Shown piece by piece: positions 1 through 9,258 of a stretch of DNA of 64,000 bases. The DNA is taken from the NCBI GenBank assembly GCA_943789465.1, contig CALSUF010000002.1, positions 558,001 through 622,000 on the forward strand. Direction: 5' to 3'. Position 1 is the stretch's first letter, and each line of letters begins with the position of its first letter. Both the position numbers and the translations under genes were made by a program. This stretch comes from an uncultured Flavobacteriaceae bacterium (GTDB taxonomy: Bacteria; Bacteroidota; Bacteroidia; Flavobacteriales; Flavobacteriaceae). Under the pieces are notes generated by a model. The model made no database searches. It was not told the origin of the DNA and saw only the letters and a list, made by a program, of their open reading frames with translations.

Positions 1-1
1 C

Positions 2-583
2 CATAGTGATGTGGATACCTTGGAACGGGTTGAAATTATGCAAGATTTACGTAAAGGGATATTTGATGTGCTTGTAGGTGTCAACTTATTAAGAGAAGGT
101 TTAGACCTTCCAGAAGTCTCATTAGTCGTGATTTTAGATGCCGATAAAGAAGGGTTTTTACGTTCGGCACGTTCACTCACGCAAACCGTAGGGCGTGCAG
201 CGAGACATCTTAACGGACGTGCTATTATGTATGCAGACAAAATTACCAAAAGCATGCAAAAAACCATTGATGAAACAGAGTACCGTCGAGAAAAACAAAT
301 TGCCTACAATACCAAACACAAACTCGTACCTAAAGCGCTTAATAAAAGTTTAAACAATGCACTGACTAAGAACTCGGTGAGTAGTTATTATTACGAACAA
401 GAAGCGCTCAAAGCGGCAGAACCGGAAAATGCATACTTGGCAGCACCTGAATTAGAACAAAAAATTAGAGATACCCGAAAGCTCATGGAGTCGGCAGCAA
501 AAGATTTGGATTTCTTACATGCTGCACAGTTTAGAGATCAAATTAAAGACTACCAAAAAAAGTTGGAAGCGTTGAAAACTTAA
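2..583 (+). CDS. uvrB: UvrABC system protein B, C-terminal part (truncated by window edge)
   Basis: UvrB is the helicase-like damage-verification subunit of cytoplasmic nucleotide excision repair, working with UvrA and UvrC. The frame is already open at the left edge (residues HSD before a GTG codon), so the 5' part lies outside the window. Visible are the end of the second helicase domain, with [16 protein letters not shown] and the motif VI region [14 protein letters not shown], then the YRREKQ segment. A C-terminal UVR domain (about the last 45 residues, with [11 protein letters not shown]) is the UvrC-interaction motif. The match to E. coli UvrB is nearly residue by residue in these motifs. 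The next gene is convergent. Confidence 0.97.
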   Translation, partial: HSDVDTLERVEIMQDLRKGIFDVLVGVNLLREGLDLPEVSLVVILDADKEGFLRSARSLTQTVGRAARHLNGRAIMYADKITKSMQKTIDETEYRREKQIAYNTKHKLVPKALNKSLNNALTKNSVSSYYYEQEALKAAEPENAYLAAPELEQKIRDTRKLMESAAKDLDFLHAAQFRDQIKDYQKKLEALKT

Positions 584-658
584 CAATTTAACATGGTAAG
601 TAGCTATTATTTCTTGCTAAAACACAATTTAATAATTCTTAAAAAATAATTGCTTTTC

Positions 659-2230
659 TTATTTAAGAATTAGTTTTTTTGTGCCTAAACCATATTTATT
701 TTTCATGCTTATAAAATAGATACCGCTTGTTAAATCACTGAGGTCAAAATCGTGATTAATTAATTCTTCTTTAGTGTTAAAATGAAACGATTTCACTTGT
801 TTACCTTCAATGGTTAAAACTCTAACTTTTGTTTCCGCATCTTGAATAGATGATTGAATAGAAAACTTCCCATTGGTTGGGTTAGGATAGATTGATAAAT
901 CATACGTTTCACTATTCTCAAAACTATTAACCCCAAGAGGCACACTAAAAATTAATGGTTCATCACTCTTGCTAATAACGTGAACATCTACCTTATAGTA
1001 AGGGTTAAATTGATTATCACAATCATAACAACCAGAAATCGTTGCTTCATCACAATCGGAATTATTTGGATGACACAAATCTACATAGTCTGGGTGAAAT
1101 CGATAATCCAAATCAAAAGAAGATCCTATATAAGCAGAAAGGTCATATATATCGGGACGCGCTATTGATCCCGGACACCCGCCGGCTCTATTAAATCGCC
1201 AAGTTCCTAGTTGATCTGAACAATTGTCTGGATTTGGATCACAAGTATTCCATAAATTTTGTATGAACGCTTGTTCATTATTAATATCTAAATAATGAGT
1301 TGCCTCAAAAAATTGAGCAGCATTTTGAGTGTTAGTTTCACCCCAATTATGACCCGTGGTAGATACTGATAAATACGATTCTTGGATCCCATTAGGAACA
1401 GCTATATTATTAGTTTCAACTGGTTGTAAGTTTGAAGGATCTCCAAAATCATAATCAGCATCCCAAATTTCTGTAACAGAAGAATAGTCATAATTTGGTA
1501 TCCCTTGAATATACTCTAAATCTAGAGACAATTGCCAACCACCTGATCCCCATGTATCAATAAATACTCTAAATTCAACTTCTCCCTGTAACAGCGAATT
1601 ATAATTAGTGAGGTCGGTAACATGATTGCAACCAATTCCATAAGGAGTAACATACCTTATAATCTGAATCCAATTTCCATTAGGTGCTTTAATTTCAATG
1701 TGTGATAATCGATCCCAGTCATCACATCCTCCATCAATTTCTGGACATTCCACTGTCAGAGTTGCATTTATTGTGTCAAAAGCCCCCACAGACTGTGGCA
1801 AAGTATAAGTTCCGTAATGCCATTTACTATCAGTATCCACTGTATATTCAATAATGACACCGTTTAAAGTCTCTACATTGATTGACGAAGAGTTTTGTAC
1901 TACTACTATGGTTCTAGAAATGGTCGTTGTGCCACCAGTATTGGTAGTTGCAATAATTTGAATATCATGGGATCCATAAGCAGAAGGTGTCCACAAAAAA
2001 TAATAAAACCCCGTTTCTTCAACTGCTGTAAACACATCTGAATCGATACCCAAGGTAACAGATTCAATTGTGTCTGGATCTTCTACAGATGCATTCATGT
2101 AAATGACATACGGTTTTAAGGAGGGCATTTCCAAATTGTAATCTTCCGTTAATTGCGTTGTTAATTCCGGAGCTGTTTGACTGAAGCAAAAAGAAGTTAC
2201 TAGCAGTAAAGCGAATTGTAATTTATGCAT
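659..2230 (-). CDS. Secreted PNGase F-like protein with T9SS sorting domain
   Basis: This 523-residue protein has a signal peptide (about 1-18), an Ig-like domain (about 30-112), two domains resembling Elizabethkingia PNGase F (about 118-245 and 250-430), and a T9SS type A sorting domain (about 445-523, with YDLSIYPNPTNGKFSI). PNGase F cleaves the amide bond between Asn and N-glycans. Shared landmarks are CDDWDR (169-174), the RAGGCPG block and many Cys residues. From my recall of the PNGase F sequence, catalytic Asp60 is kept (Asp173), but Glu118 aligns with Asp225 and Glu206 with Gln306. Classical activity is therefore uncertain, and it may be a divergent deglycosylase or a glycan-binding protein. 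Export to the cell surface is well supported. Confidence 0.85.
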   Translation of the reverse strand: MHKLQFALLLVTSFCFSQTAPELTTQLTEDYNLEMPSLKPYVIYMNASVEDPDTIESVTLGIDSDVFTAVEETGFYYFLWTPSAYGSHDIQIIATTNTGGTTTISRTIVVVQNSSSINVETLNGVIIEYTVDTDSKWHYGTYTLPQSVGAFDTINATLTVECPEIDGGCDDWDRLSHIEIKAPNGNWIQIIRYVTPYGIGCNHVTDLTNYNSLLQGEVEFRVFIDTWGSGGWQLSLDLEYIQGIPNYDYSSVTEIWDADYDFGDPSNLQPVETNNIAVPNGIQESYLSVSTTGHNWGETNTQNAAQFFEATHYLDINNEQAFIQNLWNTCDPNPDNCSDQLGTWRFNRAGGCPGSIARPDIYDLSAYIGSSFDLDYRFHPDYVDLCHPNNSDCDEATISGCYDCDNQFNPYYKVDVHVISKSDEPLIFSVPLGVNSFENSETYDLSIYPNPTNGKFSIQSSIQDAETKVRVLTIEGKQVKSFHFNTKEELINHDFDLSDLTSGIYFISMKNKYGLGTKKLILK

Positions 2231-2402
2231 GAGATAGAATTAAATAAACGCAAATTTATTTTATTAATAACTCTTATACATTGATCTGAATCAAGAAATT
2301 CAAATTATTTTTCTTTGGTTGAATATCGATTGTAACTTAAAAAATGTACTGTTTTTTACAGATTAAAAAGACTATTAACAGCAAGAATCTTGCTCTAAAT
2401 TG

Positions 2403-2430
2403 AAAAAAAAAGCAGCCCTAAGGCTACTTT
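2403..2430 (-). terminator. Rho-independent terminator of sucC
   Basis: On the minus strand an inverted repeat (AAGTAGCC / GGCTGCTT, 4-base loop) is followed by a run of T residues. It lies just past the sucC stop codon. Confidence 0.8.
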
Positions 2431-2453
2431 AATTCTCTATATTTAAAAAGTGA

Positions 2454-3644
2454 CTACGCTAAAACAGCTTGTACTTTATCTGCTGCTTCTTGAAATTCAA
2501 CAGCACTTTGAACATCCAGTCCAGAGTTGTCAATTAATTCCTTAGCGATATCTGCATTGGTTCCTTGTAAACGCACAATTATAGGTACGTTGATAGTCCC
2601 CATGTTTTTATAAGCATCAATCACTCCTTGAGCGACTCGATCACAACGTACAATTCCACCAAAAATGTTGATTAAAATTGCTTTGACTTCTGGATCTTTT
2701 AGAATAATTTGGAAAGCAGCTTCTACTCGTGCAGCATCTGCTGTACCTCCAACATCCAAAAAGTTAGCCGGCTCTCCTCCTGCTTGTTTAATCAAATCCA
2801 TAGTTGCCATTGCTAACCCTGCACCGTTGACCATACAGCCAACATTTCCATCTAAATCTACATAATTAAGACCGAGAGCTCCTGCTTCGACTTCAATAGG
2901 ATTTTCTTCACGAATGTCTCTTAATTCTAAATAGTCTTTATGTCTGAATAATGCATTATCGTCAATAGTTACTTTTGCATCAACAGCCAATATTTTATCA
3001 TCACTTGTTTTTAAAACTGGGTTGATTTCAAATAATGACGCATCAGATTTGTCATAAGCCGTATAAAGGGCGGTTACAAATTTGGTCATGTCCTTAAATG
3101 CAGCACCTGACAATCCTAAGTTAAAAGCGACGCGGCGTGCTTGGAATGGTAACATTCCTGTTGCAGGATCGATTTCTTCAGTAAAGATTAAATGTGGTGT
3201 TTCTTCAGCAACGGTTTCGATATCCATACCACCTTCAGTAGAATACATAATCATATTTCTTCCAGTAGTTCTATTCAAAAGAACAGAAATATAAAATTCA
3301 CTTGTTTCTGTTTCACCAGGATAATAAACGTCTTCAGCAACTAAAACTTGGTGAACTTTCTTTCCTTCTGCCGATGTTTGTGGTGTGATGAGTTGCATGC
3401 CAATAATTTGATCAGCAATCGATTCTACTTCACCAAGATTTTTAGCTAATTTAACCCCACCTCCTTTTCCACGACCACCAGCGTGTACTTGAGCTTTTAA
3501 AACATGCCATCCGGTGCCAGTTTCTTCGGTTAATTTTTTGGCAGCAGCAACTGCTTCTTGAGGCGTGCTAACAACAATTCCTTTTTGGATTTTTACGCCA
3601 AAAGTGCTTAATATTTCTTTTCCTTGGTATTCGTGTAAATTCAT
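2454..3644 (-). CDS. sucC: Succinyl-CoA ligase (ADP-forming) subunit beta
   Basis: SucC is the beta subunit of succinyl-CoA synthetase, which makes ATP (or GTP) from succinyl-CoA in the TCA cycle together with SucD. The 396 residues are the usual length. The N-terminus [12 protein letters not shown], the ATP-grasp glycine-rich stretch [16 protein letters not shown], the phosphate-binding [11 protein letters not shown] and the GGx[11 protein letters not shown] region are typical. sucD is not adjacent, which is common in Bacteroidota. A well-formed flavobacterial promoter lies 60-90 bp upstream and a terminator follows the gene, so it is probably monocistronic. Confidence 0.98.
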   Translation of the reverse strand: MNLHEYQGKEILSTFGVKIQKGIVVSTPQEAVAAAKKLTEETGTGWHVLKAQVHAGGRGKGGGVKLAKNLGEVESIADQIIGMQLITPQTSAEGKKVHQVLVAEDVYYPGETETSEFYISVLLNRTTGRNMIMYSTEGGMDIETVAEETPHLIFTEEIDPATGMLPFQARRVAFNLGLSGAAFKDMTKFVTALYTAYDKSDASLFEINPVLKTSDDKILAVDAKVTIDDNALFRHKDYLELRDIREENPIEVEAGALGLNYVDLDGNVGCMVNGAGLAMATMDLIKQAGGEPANFLDVGGTADAARVEAAFQIILKDPEVKAILINIFGGIVRCDRVAQGVIDAYKNMGTINVPIIVRLQGTNADIAKELIDNSGLDVQSAVEFQEAADKVQAVLA

Positions 3645-3704
3645 CTTTTAATAGATTTATTTTTTATTTTTCTCTTAAGAGTAAATATGTAAAACTTCAG
3701 AGCC

Positions 3705-3735
3705 CAAAAGTAATTAACCTAATGCGTTTTACCAA
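3705..3735 (-). promoter_or_regulatory. Promoter of sucC (TTG-N20-TAnnTTTG)
   Basis: On the minus strand TTG is followed 20 bases later by TACTTTTG, an exact fit to the Bacteroidota sigma-A consensus TAnnTTTG with TTG at -33. It is positioned for a leader of about 55 nt before the sucC ATG. Confidence 0.7.
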
Positions 3736-3781
3736 TAATTTTTATAATTGATTTTAGGGATAATTTGATTTAGAGTTTCTA

Positions 3782-4438
3782 TTAATATTTTAACCCTTTT
3801 ATGACAGAGAATGCTTTGTCAACTAAATGGTCTTCTACGAGGATGGTAAACTCATTTGTGGTGGAAATAACTTCGTACAAAGTGACATTTTCCCACGCCA
3901 AACGCTTAAATATTTGATAATACAGCCCAGCAATTTTAGAATTTCCTTGAGGTAAATTGATACTAATGGCAGAAAGGTTATCTTGTAAACCTATGAGGGT
4001 TTCATTTTTAAAAACTTCAAAAATACTTTCTTTCTCCGAAGTCGAACTCATAATGTTACTTTCAAAAATTCCTCGTGTAAACGCGTAAAATAGTTGTTGA
4101 TTGTTATTGATTTTTTCTAATACTTTTGAATGGCTATGAATTAATGTTTTTGAGTTTTGAAATGTAAAATCACTCAAATTCGAGCGTACTGTGATATCGC
4201 CTAGGTTTTTAAATACATTTTTTAAATGTAATGCATTTTTGCTATTAATTGGTGACTCATACCGGCGTAATGCCATCATTATGGCGCCATCTTTAACGGG
4301 TTTGCGTAACATCTCTGAAATAGTAGAATTTAAATCTTTAGCTAAGGCTGAGAAATTTATAATTTCACGAGATAACGCTTCTTCTAAGAATGGTCTTGAA
4401 ACTATAATCTCTTGTACACAAGATGCTATTGTTTTCAT
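3782..4438 (-). CDS. ACT-domain protein next to lysA
   Basis: The protein has 218 residues, no signal peptide and no membrane segment. The first half is helical and contains GAIMMALRRYESP. The last ~65 residues (SINLPQGNSKIAGLYYQIF ... TTNEFTILVEDHLVDKAF) look like an ACT fold, a module that binds amino acids and regulates amino-acid enzymes. Similar flavobacterial proteins are, as I recall, often labelled aspartate kinase, but no kinase domain is present here. It is divergent from lysA (120-bp gap), suggesting a role as a lysine or aspartate-family sensor. The exact function is unknown. Confidence 0.7.
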   Translation of the reverse strand: MKTIASCVQEIIVSRPFLEEALSREIINFSALAKDLNSTISEMLRKPVKDGAIMMALRRYESPINSKNALHLKNVFKNLGDITVRSNLSDFTFQNSKTLIHSHSKVLEKINNNQQLFYAFTRGIFESNIMSSTSEKESIFEVFKNETLIGLQDNLSAISINLPQGNSKIAGLYYQIFKRLAWENVTLYEVISTTNEFTILVEDHLVDKAFSVIKGLKY

Positions 4439-4558
4439 TTTTGTTTATTATTTAACATTTTGTGTAAAAATAAACTATTTTTTTTATTTTCATGGTATAT
4501 GTGATCGATAGATATACTATTGTACTCATAAATAAATTGAAAAATAAAAATCTTAAAA

Positions 4559-5764
4559 ATGAATAAAGACACCTTACTTCAAATTACAAAAGATTACGGA
4601 AGTCCAGTGTATGTGTATGACGCTCACAAAATGGAAGCTCAATACAATCGCTTGACAGCAGCTTTTGGAAGGGTCAAAAAATTAAAAATAAATTATGCCG
4701 CGAAGGCACTGACCAATGTATCAGTCCTCAAATTCATCAACCACTTAGGTGCTGGATTGGACACAGTATCTATTCAGGAGGTACAATTAGGACTGCATGC
4801 AGGATTTAGTCCTGAAAATATTATATATACCCCTAATGGGGTTTCTTTAGAAGAAATAGAAAAAGTAGCAAACCTTGGGGTTCAAATTAACATTGACAAC
4901 TTATCCATTTTAGAACAGTTTGGCGCCAAACACCCTAAGATTCCCGTGTGTATCAGAATAAATCCTCATATTATGGCTGGTGGAAACACCAATATTTCGG
5001 TAGGTCACATTGATTCTAAATTTGGGATTTCTATACACCAAACACCTTTGTTGTTGCGCATTGTTGAAAATACAAAAATGACAATTAATGGCATTCATAT
5101 GCACACTGGGAGTGATATCCTAGATATTGATGTCTTTATACAGGCCAGTGAGATTTTATTTGATGTTGCACGACAATTTGATAATCTTGAGTTTATTGAT
5201 TTTGGGTCAGGGTTCAAAGTACCTTACAAAGACAATGACATCGAAACCAATATTGAAGAATTGGGTGAGAAACTAACAGAGCGATTCCATACCTTTTGTA
5301 AAAACTACGGAAAGGATCTAACTTTAGCATTTGAACCTGGAAAATTTATTGTGAGTGAATCTGGTTCCTTTTTAACAAAGGTCAATGCCATCAAACAAAC
5401 CACATCTACAGTTTTTGCGCAAATTGATTCAGGGTTTAATCATCTTATTCGTCCGATGCTTTATGGGTCACAACACGATATTATAAATATTTCAAATCCC
5501 GAAGGTAAAAAACGCTTTTACTCTGTGGTAGGCTATATTTGTGAAACAGATACTTTTGCCAATAATCGTCCTATTAATGAAATTACAGAAGGTGATGTTT
5601 TGGAATTTAAAAATGCAGGAGCTTATTGTTTTATGATGGCGAGTAATTATAATTCGCGCTACCGCCCTGCTGAAGTTTTATGGTATAATGAAACGGCACA
5701 TCTAATTCGAAAGCGAGAAGTATTAGATGATTTAATAAAGAATCAAATTTTGGTAGACTTCTAG
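4559..5764 (+). CDS. lysA: Diaminopimelate decarboxylase
   Basis: LysA is a PLP-dependent, fold type III decarboxylase that converts meso-diaminopimelate to L-lysine, the last step of lysine biosynthesis in the cytoplasm. The 401-residue length is normal. Key sites are the PLP lysine in INYAAKALTN, the HMHTGSDI loop, FGSGFKVPY, the substrate-binding EPGKFIVSESG and RPMLYG, and the C-terminal NAGAYCFMMASNYNSR. The start ATG is the first in frame and gives the expected N-terminus. It is transcribed alone, divergently from the ACT-domain gene. Confidence 0.96.
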   Translation: MNKDTLLQITKDYGSPVYVYDAHKMEAQYNRLTAAFGRVKKLKINYAAKALTNVSVLKFINHLGAGLDTVSIQEVQLGLHAGFSPENIIYTPNGVSLEEIEKVANLGVQINIDNLSILEQFGAKHPKIPVCIRINPHIMAGGNTNISVGHIDSKFGISIHQTPLLLRIVENTKMTINGIHMHTGSDILDIDVFIQASEILFDVARQFDNLEFIDFGSGFKVPYKDNDIETNIEELGEKLTERFHTFCKNYGKDLTLAFEPGKFIVSESGSFLTKVNAIKQTTSTVFAQIDSGFNHLIRPMLYGSQHDIINISNPEGKKRFYSVVGYICETDTFANNRPINEITEGDVLEFKNAGAYCFMMASNYNSRYRPAEVLWYNETAHLIRKREVLDDLIKNQILVDF

Positions 5765-5837
5765 ATGTGAGCACTTTATATACTAAAATAAATTATTAAA
5801 AATTTATTAAAATATGTAAATACGTTAAATTAAATAG

Positions 5838-5845
5838 TACATTTG
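5838..5845 (+). promoter_or_regulatory. Putative -7 element of the cold-shock gene
   Basis: TACATTTG matches the flavobacterial TAnnTTTG element and lies 20 bp before the GTG start. No clear TTG is seen at the -33 position, so the assignment is moderate. Confidence 0.45.
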
Positions 5846-5865
5846 TAGTCTAAAATTATATACAA

Positions 5866-6057
5866 GTGAAAAACGGTACAGTAAAGTTCTTCAATGCATC
5901 TAAAGGATTTGGATTCATTACAGAAGATGATTCAAACACAGAGTACTTCGTACACGTAACCGGAATAATCGATGAGATTAACGAAGGTGACGCAGTTGAG
6001 TTTGAATTAAAAGAAGGTAGAAAAGGTATGAATGCAGTAAACGTTAGAATCGTCTAA
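5866..6057 (+). CDS. Cold-shock domain protein (CspA family)
   Basis: This 63-residue single cold-shock domain binds single-stranded RNA or DNA and acts as an RNA chaperone. The RNP1 motif KGFGFI and the RNP2-like FVHVTGI are both present, in the canonical order after GTVKFFN. The start is GTG, because no ATG is in frame and the N-terminus MKNGTVKFFN is exactly as expected. A strong terminator follows, so the gene is monocistronic. Confidence 0.96.
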   Translation: MKNGTVKFFNASKGFGFITEDDSNTEYFVHVTGIIDEINEGDAVEFELKEGRKGMNAVNVRIV

Positions 6058-6084
6058 CTTTTACTTTTACATTATTTTTTACAG

Positions 6085-6113
6085 AAAGCCTGTCCTAATC
6101 GACAGGCTTTTTT
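6085..6113 (+). terminator. Terminator of the cold-shock gene
   Basis: A perfect 10-bp stem (AAAGCCTGTC / GACAGGCTTT) with a 6-base loop is followed by a T run. It lies between two convergent genes. Confidence 0.88.
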
Positions 6114-6117
6114 GATT

Positions 6118-7329
6118 TTATTCGATTCCTTCTAAATAAGCTTGAAGATAAGAAAATGCTGGAGTTAGCTGCCCATTTTTAGTCATTCTAGAGCGTTCTA
6201 AAATACCATTGGCATCGTTATTAAAAAATGCAGGAATGATATCTTTCACAAAAGTAGATCCAAAACCTTCACTAGCATCTTTTGGCAATTCACAGGGTAA
6301 ATTATCCACTGCCATCACTGCTATGGCATTTACATTCATATAATCGACCTCAGTTTCTGATTGCGCATCATATCCATAAATAGGGTTTTCAATTGTAGAA
6401 GGTCGGATCGTACAGGCTACCGGCCCATCAATATCACAACTGATGTCTGCCACAACTTTTAACTTAAATGAATCCGCTTTTGCTTGTTCACGAGTGAAAA
6501 ATGCAGGGGCGCCTTTGCCATAAAAATGTCCGGCTACAAATAGATCAGCCACCGAGGTGAAACGCTCAAACGTAGATCGATAGTCTTCTGGATGCTGAAA
6601 GAAATCTGATTTCCCTAAAAATTCCCCATCCATTCGCTCACAATAATCCAAGACGTCTAACTGCACATATACAGGTTCATTGAAGTCTTTGTTTAAAAAG
6701 TCTTCGACGGACACTTGTTTAATTTTTAAATGGTCTAAAATTTCTTTAGCCCCTTGTCCTACACGTCCTGAACCCGTTAATATAATTTTAATACTGGGCA
6801 ATGAAATATTATCAAGTTCTATATTTAAAGCGTGGCGACCACTGAGTGTTGTTGCTTTTGGCAAATCAAAAGTACGGTCTTTTAATCCTAAAGTACGAAT
6901 GCCATTATAAGCGCCTACAATGCCTGCATAGTACCCAAATCCTATCAATCGATGGTTCTTTTGGTCGATCAGTGTTTCATGATCGTAAAGAGTGATGTTT
7001 TTATCTAAAATCGCACGGAGTAAATCGCGATTGTAAGGTTGTTTTTTGATGGTATGACTAAAAAAGAAATAGCTTTTATTGGGAATAAGAGCTTTAATTG
7101 GGACTTCTTTTACACCTATTAATACATCTGCTGCACTGACATCTTCTTTAACCTCTAAACCAGCTTTGATATACTCAGCATCCGAAAAAACACGAATTGA
7201 TGAGGTTTCTACTATAAGTTCTGCCGAAGGAAAATTAGATTGTAATTTTTGACAGGACGTTGGGTCCAACACCACGCGTCTGTCTGGCGGAGATTTTCGT
7301 TCTTGAATGACAGCAAACTTCATAGGCAA
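6118..7329 (-). CDS. NAD(P)-dependent alanine dehydrogenase/PNT-like (saccharopine dehydrogenase-like) oxidoreductase
   Basis: The 403 residues have an N-terminal AlaDH/PNT-type substrate domain (about 5-130, KFAVIQERKSPPDRRVVL) and a Rossmann domain with the NAD motif ILTGSGRVGQGA near residue 183. A conserved GYYAGIVGAYNGIR stretch precedes it. The family includes alanine dehydrogenase, transhydrogenase alpha subunits and lysine-forming saccharopine dehydrogenases. The substrate cannot be fixed from sequence alone. It is cytoplasmic, with no signal peptide. Met3 is an alternative start (MKFAVIQE). Confidence 0.8.
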   Translation of the reverse strand: MPMKFAVIQERKSPPDRRVVLDPTSCQKLQSNFPSAELIVETSSIRVFSDAEYIKAGLEVKEDVSAADVLIGVKEVPIKALIPNKSYFFFSHTIKKQPYNRDLLRAILDKNITLYDHETLIDQKNHRLIGFGYYAGIVGAYNGIRTLGLKDRTFDLPKATTLSGRHALNIELDNISLPSIKIILTGSGRVGQGAKEILDHLKIKQVSVEDFLNKDFNEPVYVQLDVLDYCERMDGEFLGKSDFFQHPEDYRSTFERFTSVADLFVAGHFYGKGAPAFFTREQAKADSFKLKVVADISCDIDGPVACTIRPSTIENPIYGYDAQSETEVDYMNVNAIAVMAVDNLPCELPKDASEGFGSTFVKDIIPAFFNNDANGILERSRMTKNGQLTPAFSYLQAYLEGIE

Positions 7330-7367
7330 ATAAAAAAAATTAAAGATTTTTCACGAAAGTAACAGGA

Positions 7368-7401
7368 TTTGAGCGGTTGCACAAGTTTTTTTGTAACTTT
7401 G
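7368..7401 (+). promoter_or_regulatory. Promoter of ssrA
   Basis: TTTG at 7368-7371 and TAACTTTG at 7394-7401, separated by 22 bases, fit the flavobacterial promoter pattern. Transcription would start near 7408, before the processed 5' end of the tmRNA. Confidence 0.6.
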
Positions 7402-7431
7402 CCACCCTCTTTGGAGGAACATTATAGTAAT

Positions 7432-7822
7432 GGGGTCGACTGGTATTGACAGCGAGATCTACTAAACTGTAAGCACGTCGTGTGATGATATTGATACACG
7501 AAAAAGGCCATATCACCATTTAAACGGCGAGAATAACTACGCTTTAGCTGCTTAATCCGAATTATAGTAGGATGAGCCTCGGCACACAAGGTGTGCAAGC
7601 TTTATGTCTCCTGAAAGCCTTGGTTCACGGCGTTCAATTTTGAGACATCGTAAAAGTCAACCTAGAATCTCTAAGGCTTTGGTAGAGGTTTGAAACTAAA
7701 AAAGCTAAGAAATAAGTAGGCCGTTTTTAGTCAGTTTATTTCCGACAATCAATTAAAAACTAAACGTGTAGAAGGCTTTTTATTAGCTTGTTTGGACCCG
7801 AGTTCGATTCTCGGCGACTCCA
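7432..7822 (+). ncRNA. ssrA: Transfer-messenger RNA (tmRNA)
   Basis: tmRNA rescues stalled ribosomes together with SmpB by adding a degradation tag. The 5' end GGGGTCG pairs with the 3' CGACTCC to form the acceptor stem (one G-U pair), with A as discriminator. CCA is not encoded. The T-arm GTTCGATTC lies just before the 3' end. The tag frame at 7526-7555 reads GENNYALAA followed by TAA, the usual Bacteroidota tag. The length is about 391 nt. A promoter precedes and a terminator follows. Confidence 0.97.
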
Positions 7823-7829
7823 CGGCATT

Positions 7830-7867
7830 ATTCCCTAAAATAAATTTTATTTTAGGGAATATTTTTT
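7830..7867 (+). terminator. Terminator of ssrA
   Basis: A 13-bp perfect inverted repeat (ATTCCCTAAAATA and its complement) with a 5-base loop is followed by ATTTTTT. Confidence 0.85.
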
Positions 7868-7929
7868 ACTTGAAAAAATGAAACTACACCAATTTAATTG
7901 ATTAATTTTAAAAATTAATTAATATTTAG

Positions 7930-9024
7930 ATGAAAAAAATTCTTTTTTTCTTGTTGTTAATACTTTTTTCGTGCTCAAATGATGAAACTCAGATTAGCGA
8001 GCCAGTAGTTGATGACCTATATTTTCCAGCCATAGATTCAGACCAATGGGAAACTTTAAATCCTGAGGAACTAAACTGGGATTCCGTTGGTATCGATAAT
8101 CTTTATAATTTTCTTCAACTTAACAACACCCGTGCTTTTGTAGTTTTAAAAGATGGAAAAATTGTTTTAGAAAATTATTGGGGTAATAACTTTTCAAATA
8201 CAGCTCCTTTTGATAGCAACTCTAATTGGTATTGGGCTTCTGCAGGCAAAACACTCACTGCCTTTTTAGTAGGCATCGCAAAAGACAATGGGATTTTATC
8301 CCTAGAGGATAGCAGTTCAACATTTCTTGGAAATGGATGGACAAGTTTAGAAGAAAGTCAAGAGAGTTTGATAAAAATCAAACACCATTTGACCATGACA
8401 ACCGGCTTGGATTATCTAGTGGATAACCTAAATTGTACAGATCCAAATTGCCTGACCTATAAAAACACCCCTGGGACAAACTGGTTTTATCACAACGCCA
8501 CATACTCACTCCTAAAAGATGTCATCGAAAACACATCCGAGACAACATACAATGATTTTACCAATCAAAAAGTAAAAATGAAAATTGGGATGGGTGGAAG
8601 TTGGATTCAATCTAATTACAGTAATATTTACTGGAGCACGGCAAGGGATATGGCTAGGTTTGGTCTTTTGATATTAAATGAAGGCGTATGGGATAACCAA
8701 GTGATTTTAAGTGACACAAATTATTTTTCAAACATGGTAAATACTTCTCAACAAATGAATGAATCCTATGGATACTTGTGGTGGCTCAATGGCAAAGATA
8801 GTTTGATACCACCTGGCATAACCTTCCCAATACAGACTTCTTTGGCTTCCAACGCACCAGAAGATTTAATTGCTGGGATGGGTAAAAATGGTCAATATCT
8901 TGATGTTATACCAAGTCAAAATCTAGTAATCATTCGCATGGGTGAAGCTCCCGATAGTGATGATTTAGTCCCTATGAATTTCCATAACGAAATGTGGAGT
9001 TATTTAAACGATATTTTATTTTAA
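7930..9024 (+). CDS. Serine hydrolase lipoprotein of the beta-lactamase/DD-peptidase (class C-like) family
   Basis: This 364-residue protein has a lipoprotein signal (ILFSCSN, Cys15) and a serine beta-lactamase-like domain. The SxxK nucleophile motif is SAGK (Ser104, Lys107). A YxN-type motif appears as YHN, and GMGKNGQYLDV near the C-terminus stands at the KTG/HxG position. Members of this family include esterases, peptidases and 6-aminohexanoate hydrolases, so the substrate is open. It is expected to sit in the outer membrane or face the periplasm. It stands alone between two terminators. Confidence 0.85.
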   Translation: MKKILFFLLLILFSCSNDETQISEPVVDDLYFPAIDSDQWETLNPEELNWDSVGIDNLYNFLQLNNTRAFVVLKDGKIVLENYWGNNFSNTAPFDSNSNWYWASAGKTLTAFLVGIAKDNGILSLEDSSSTFLGNGWTSLEESQESLIKIKHHLTMTTGLDYLVDNLNCTDPNCLTYKNTPGTNWFYHNATYSLLKDVIENTSETTYNDFTNQKVKMKIGMGGSWIQSNYSNIYWSTARDMARFGLLILNEGVWDNQVILSDTNYFSNMVNTSQQMNESYGYLWWLNGKDSLIPPGITFPIQTSLASNAPEDLIAGMGKNGQYLDVIPSQNLVIIRMGEAPDSDDLVPMNFHNEMWSYLNDILF

Positions 9025-9078
9025 TAATTCCAAATCCTCACCAAAATAGTTCGATTTTACTCCCCTCTGCTCCACAAT

Positions 9079-9118
9079 GACCTGTATATCTGTTTGATTT
9101 ACAGGTCTTTATTTTTTT
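9079..9118 (+). terminator. Terminator after the serine hydrolase gene
   Basis: An inverted repeat GACCTGTA / TACAGGTC with a 13-base loop is followed by CTTTATTTTTTT. Confidence 0.75.
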
Positions 9119-9258
9119 GGGTGACAAATATTTATGAAAAAATAATAAATAAACACCCATTAACCCTAACAAAAAACTTAACTTTATTAACTTTTTATTT
9201 TAATTTTTTATGAATTGTTTTTTGTAGATTTACAACAACCAATTTAACAAAATTAATA

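Noticed and set aside
7795-7822. Stand-alone tRNA gene suggested by a T-arm and acceptor sequence
   Set aside because: It is the 3' half of the tRNA-like domain of tmRNA, pairing with the 5' end 390 bases upstream.
9157-9205. TTAA cluster before the M43 protease as a PUL box
   Set aside because: Spacing is 18, 9 and 13 bp, without the 11-bp phase.
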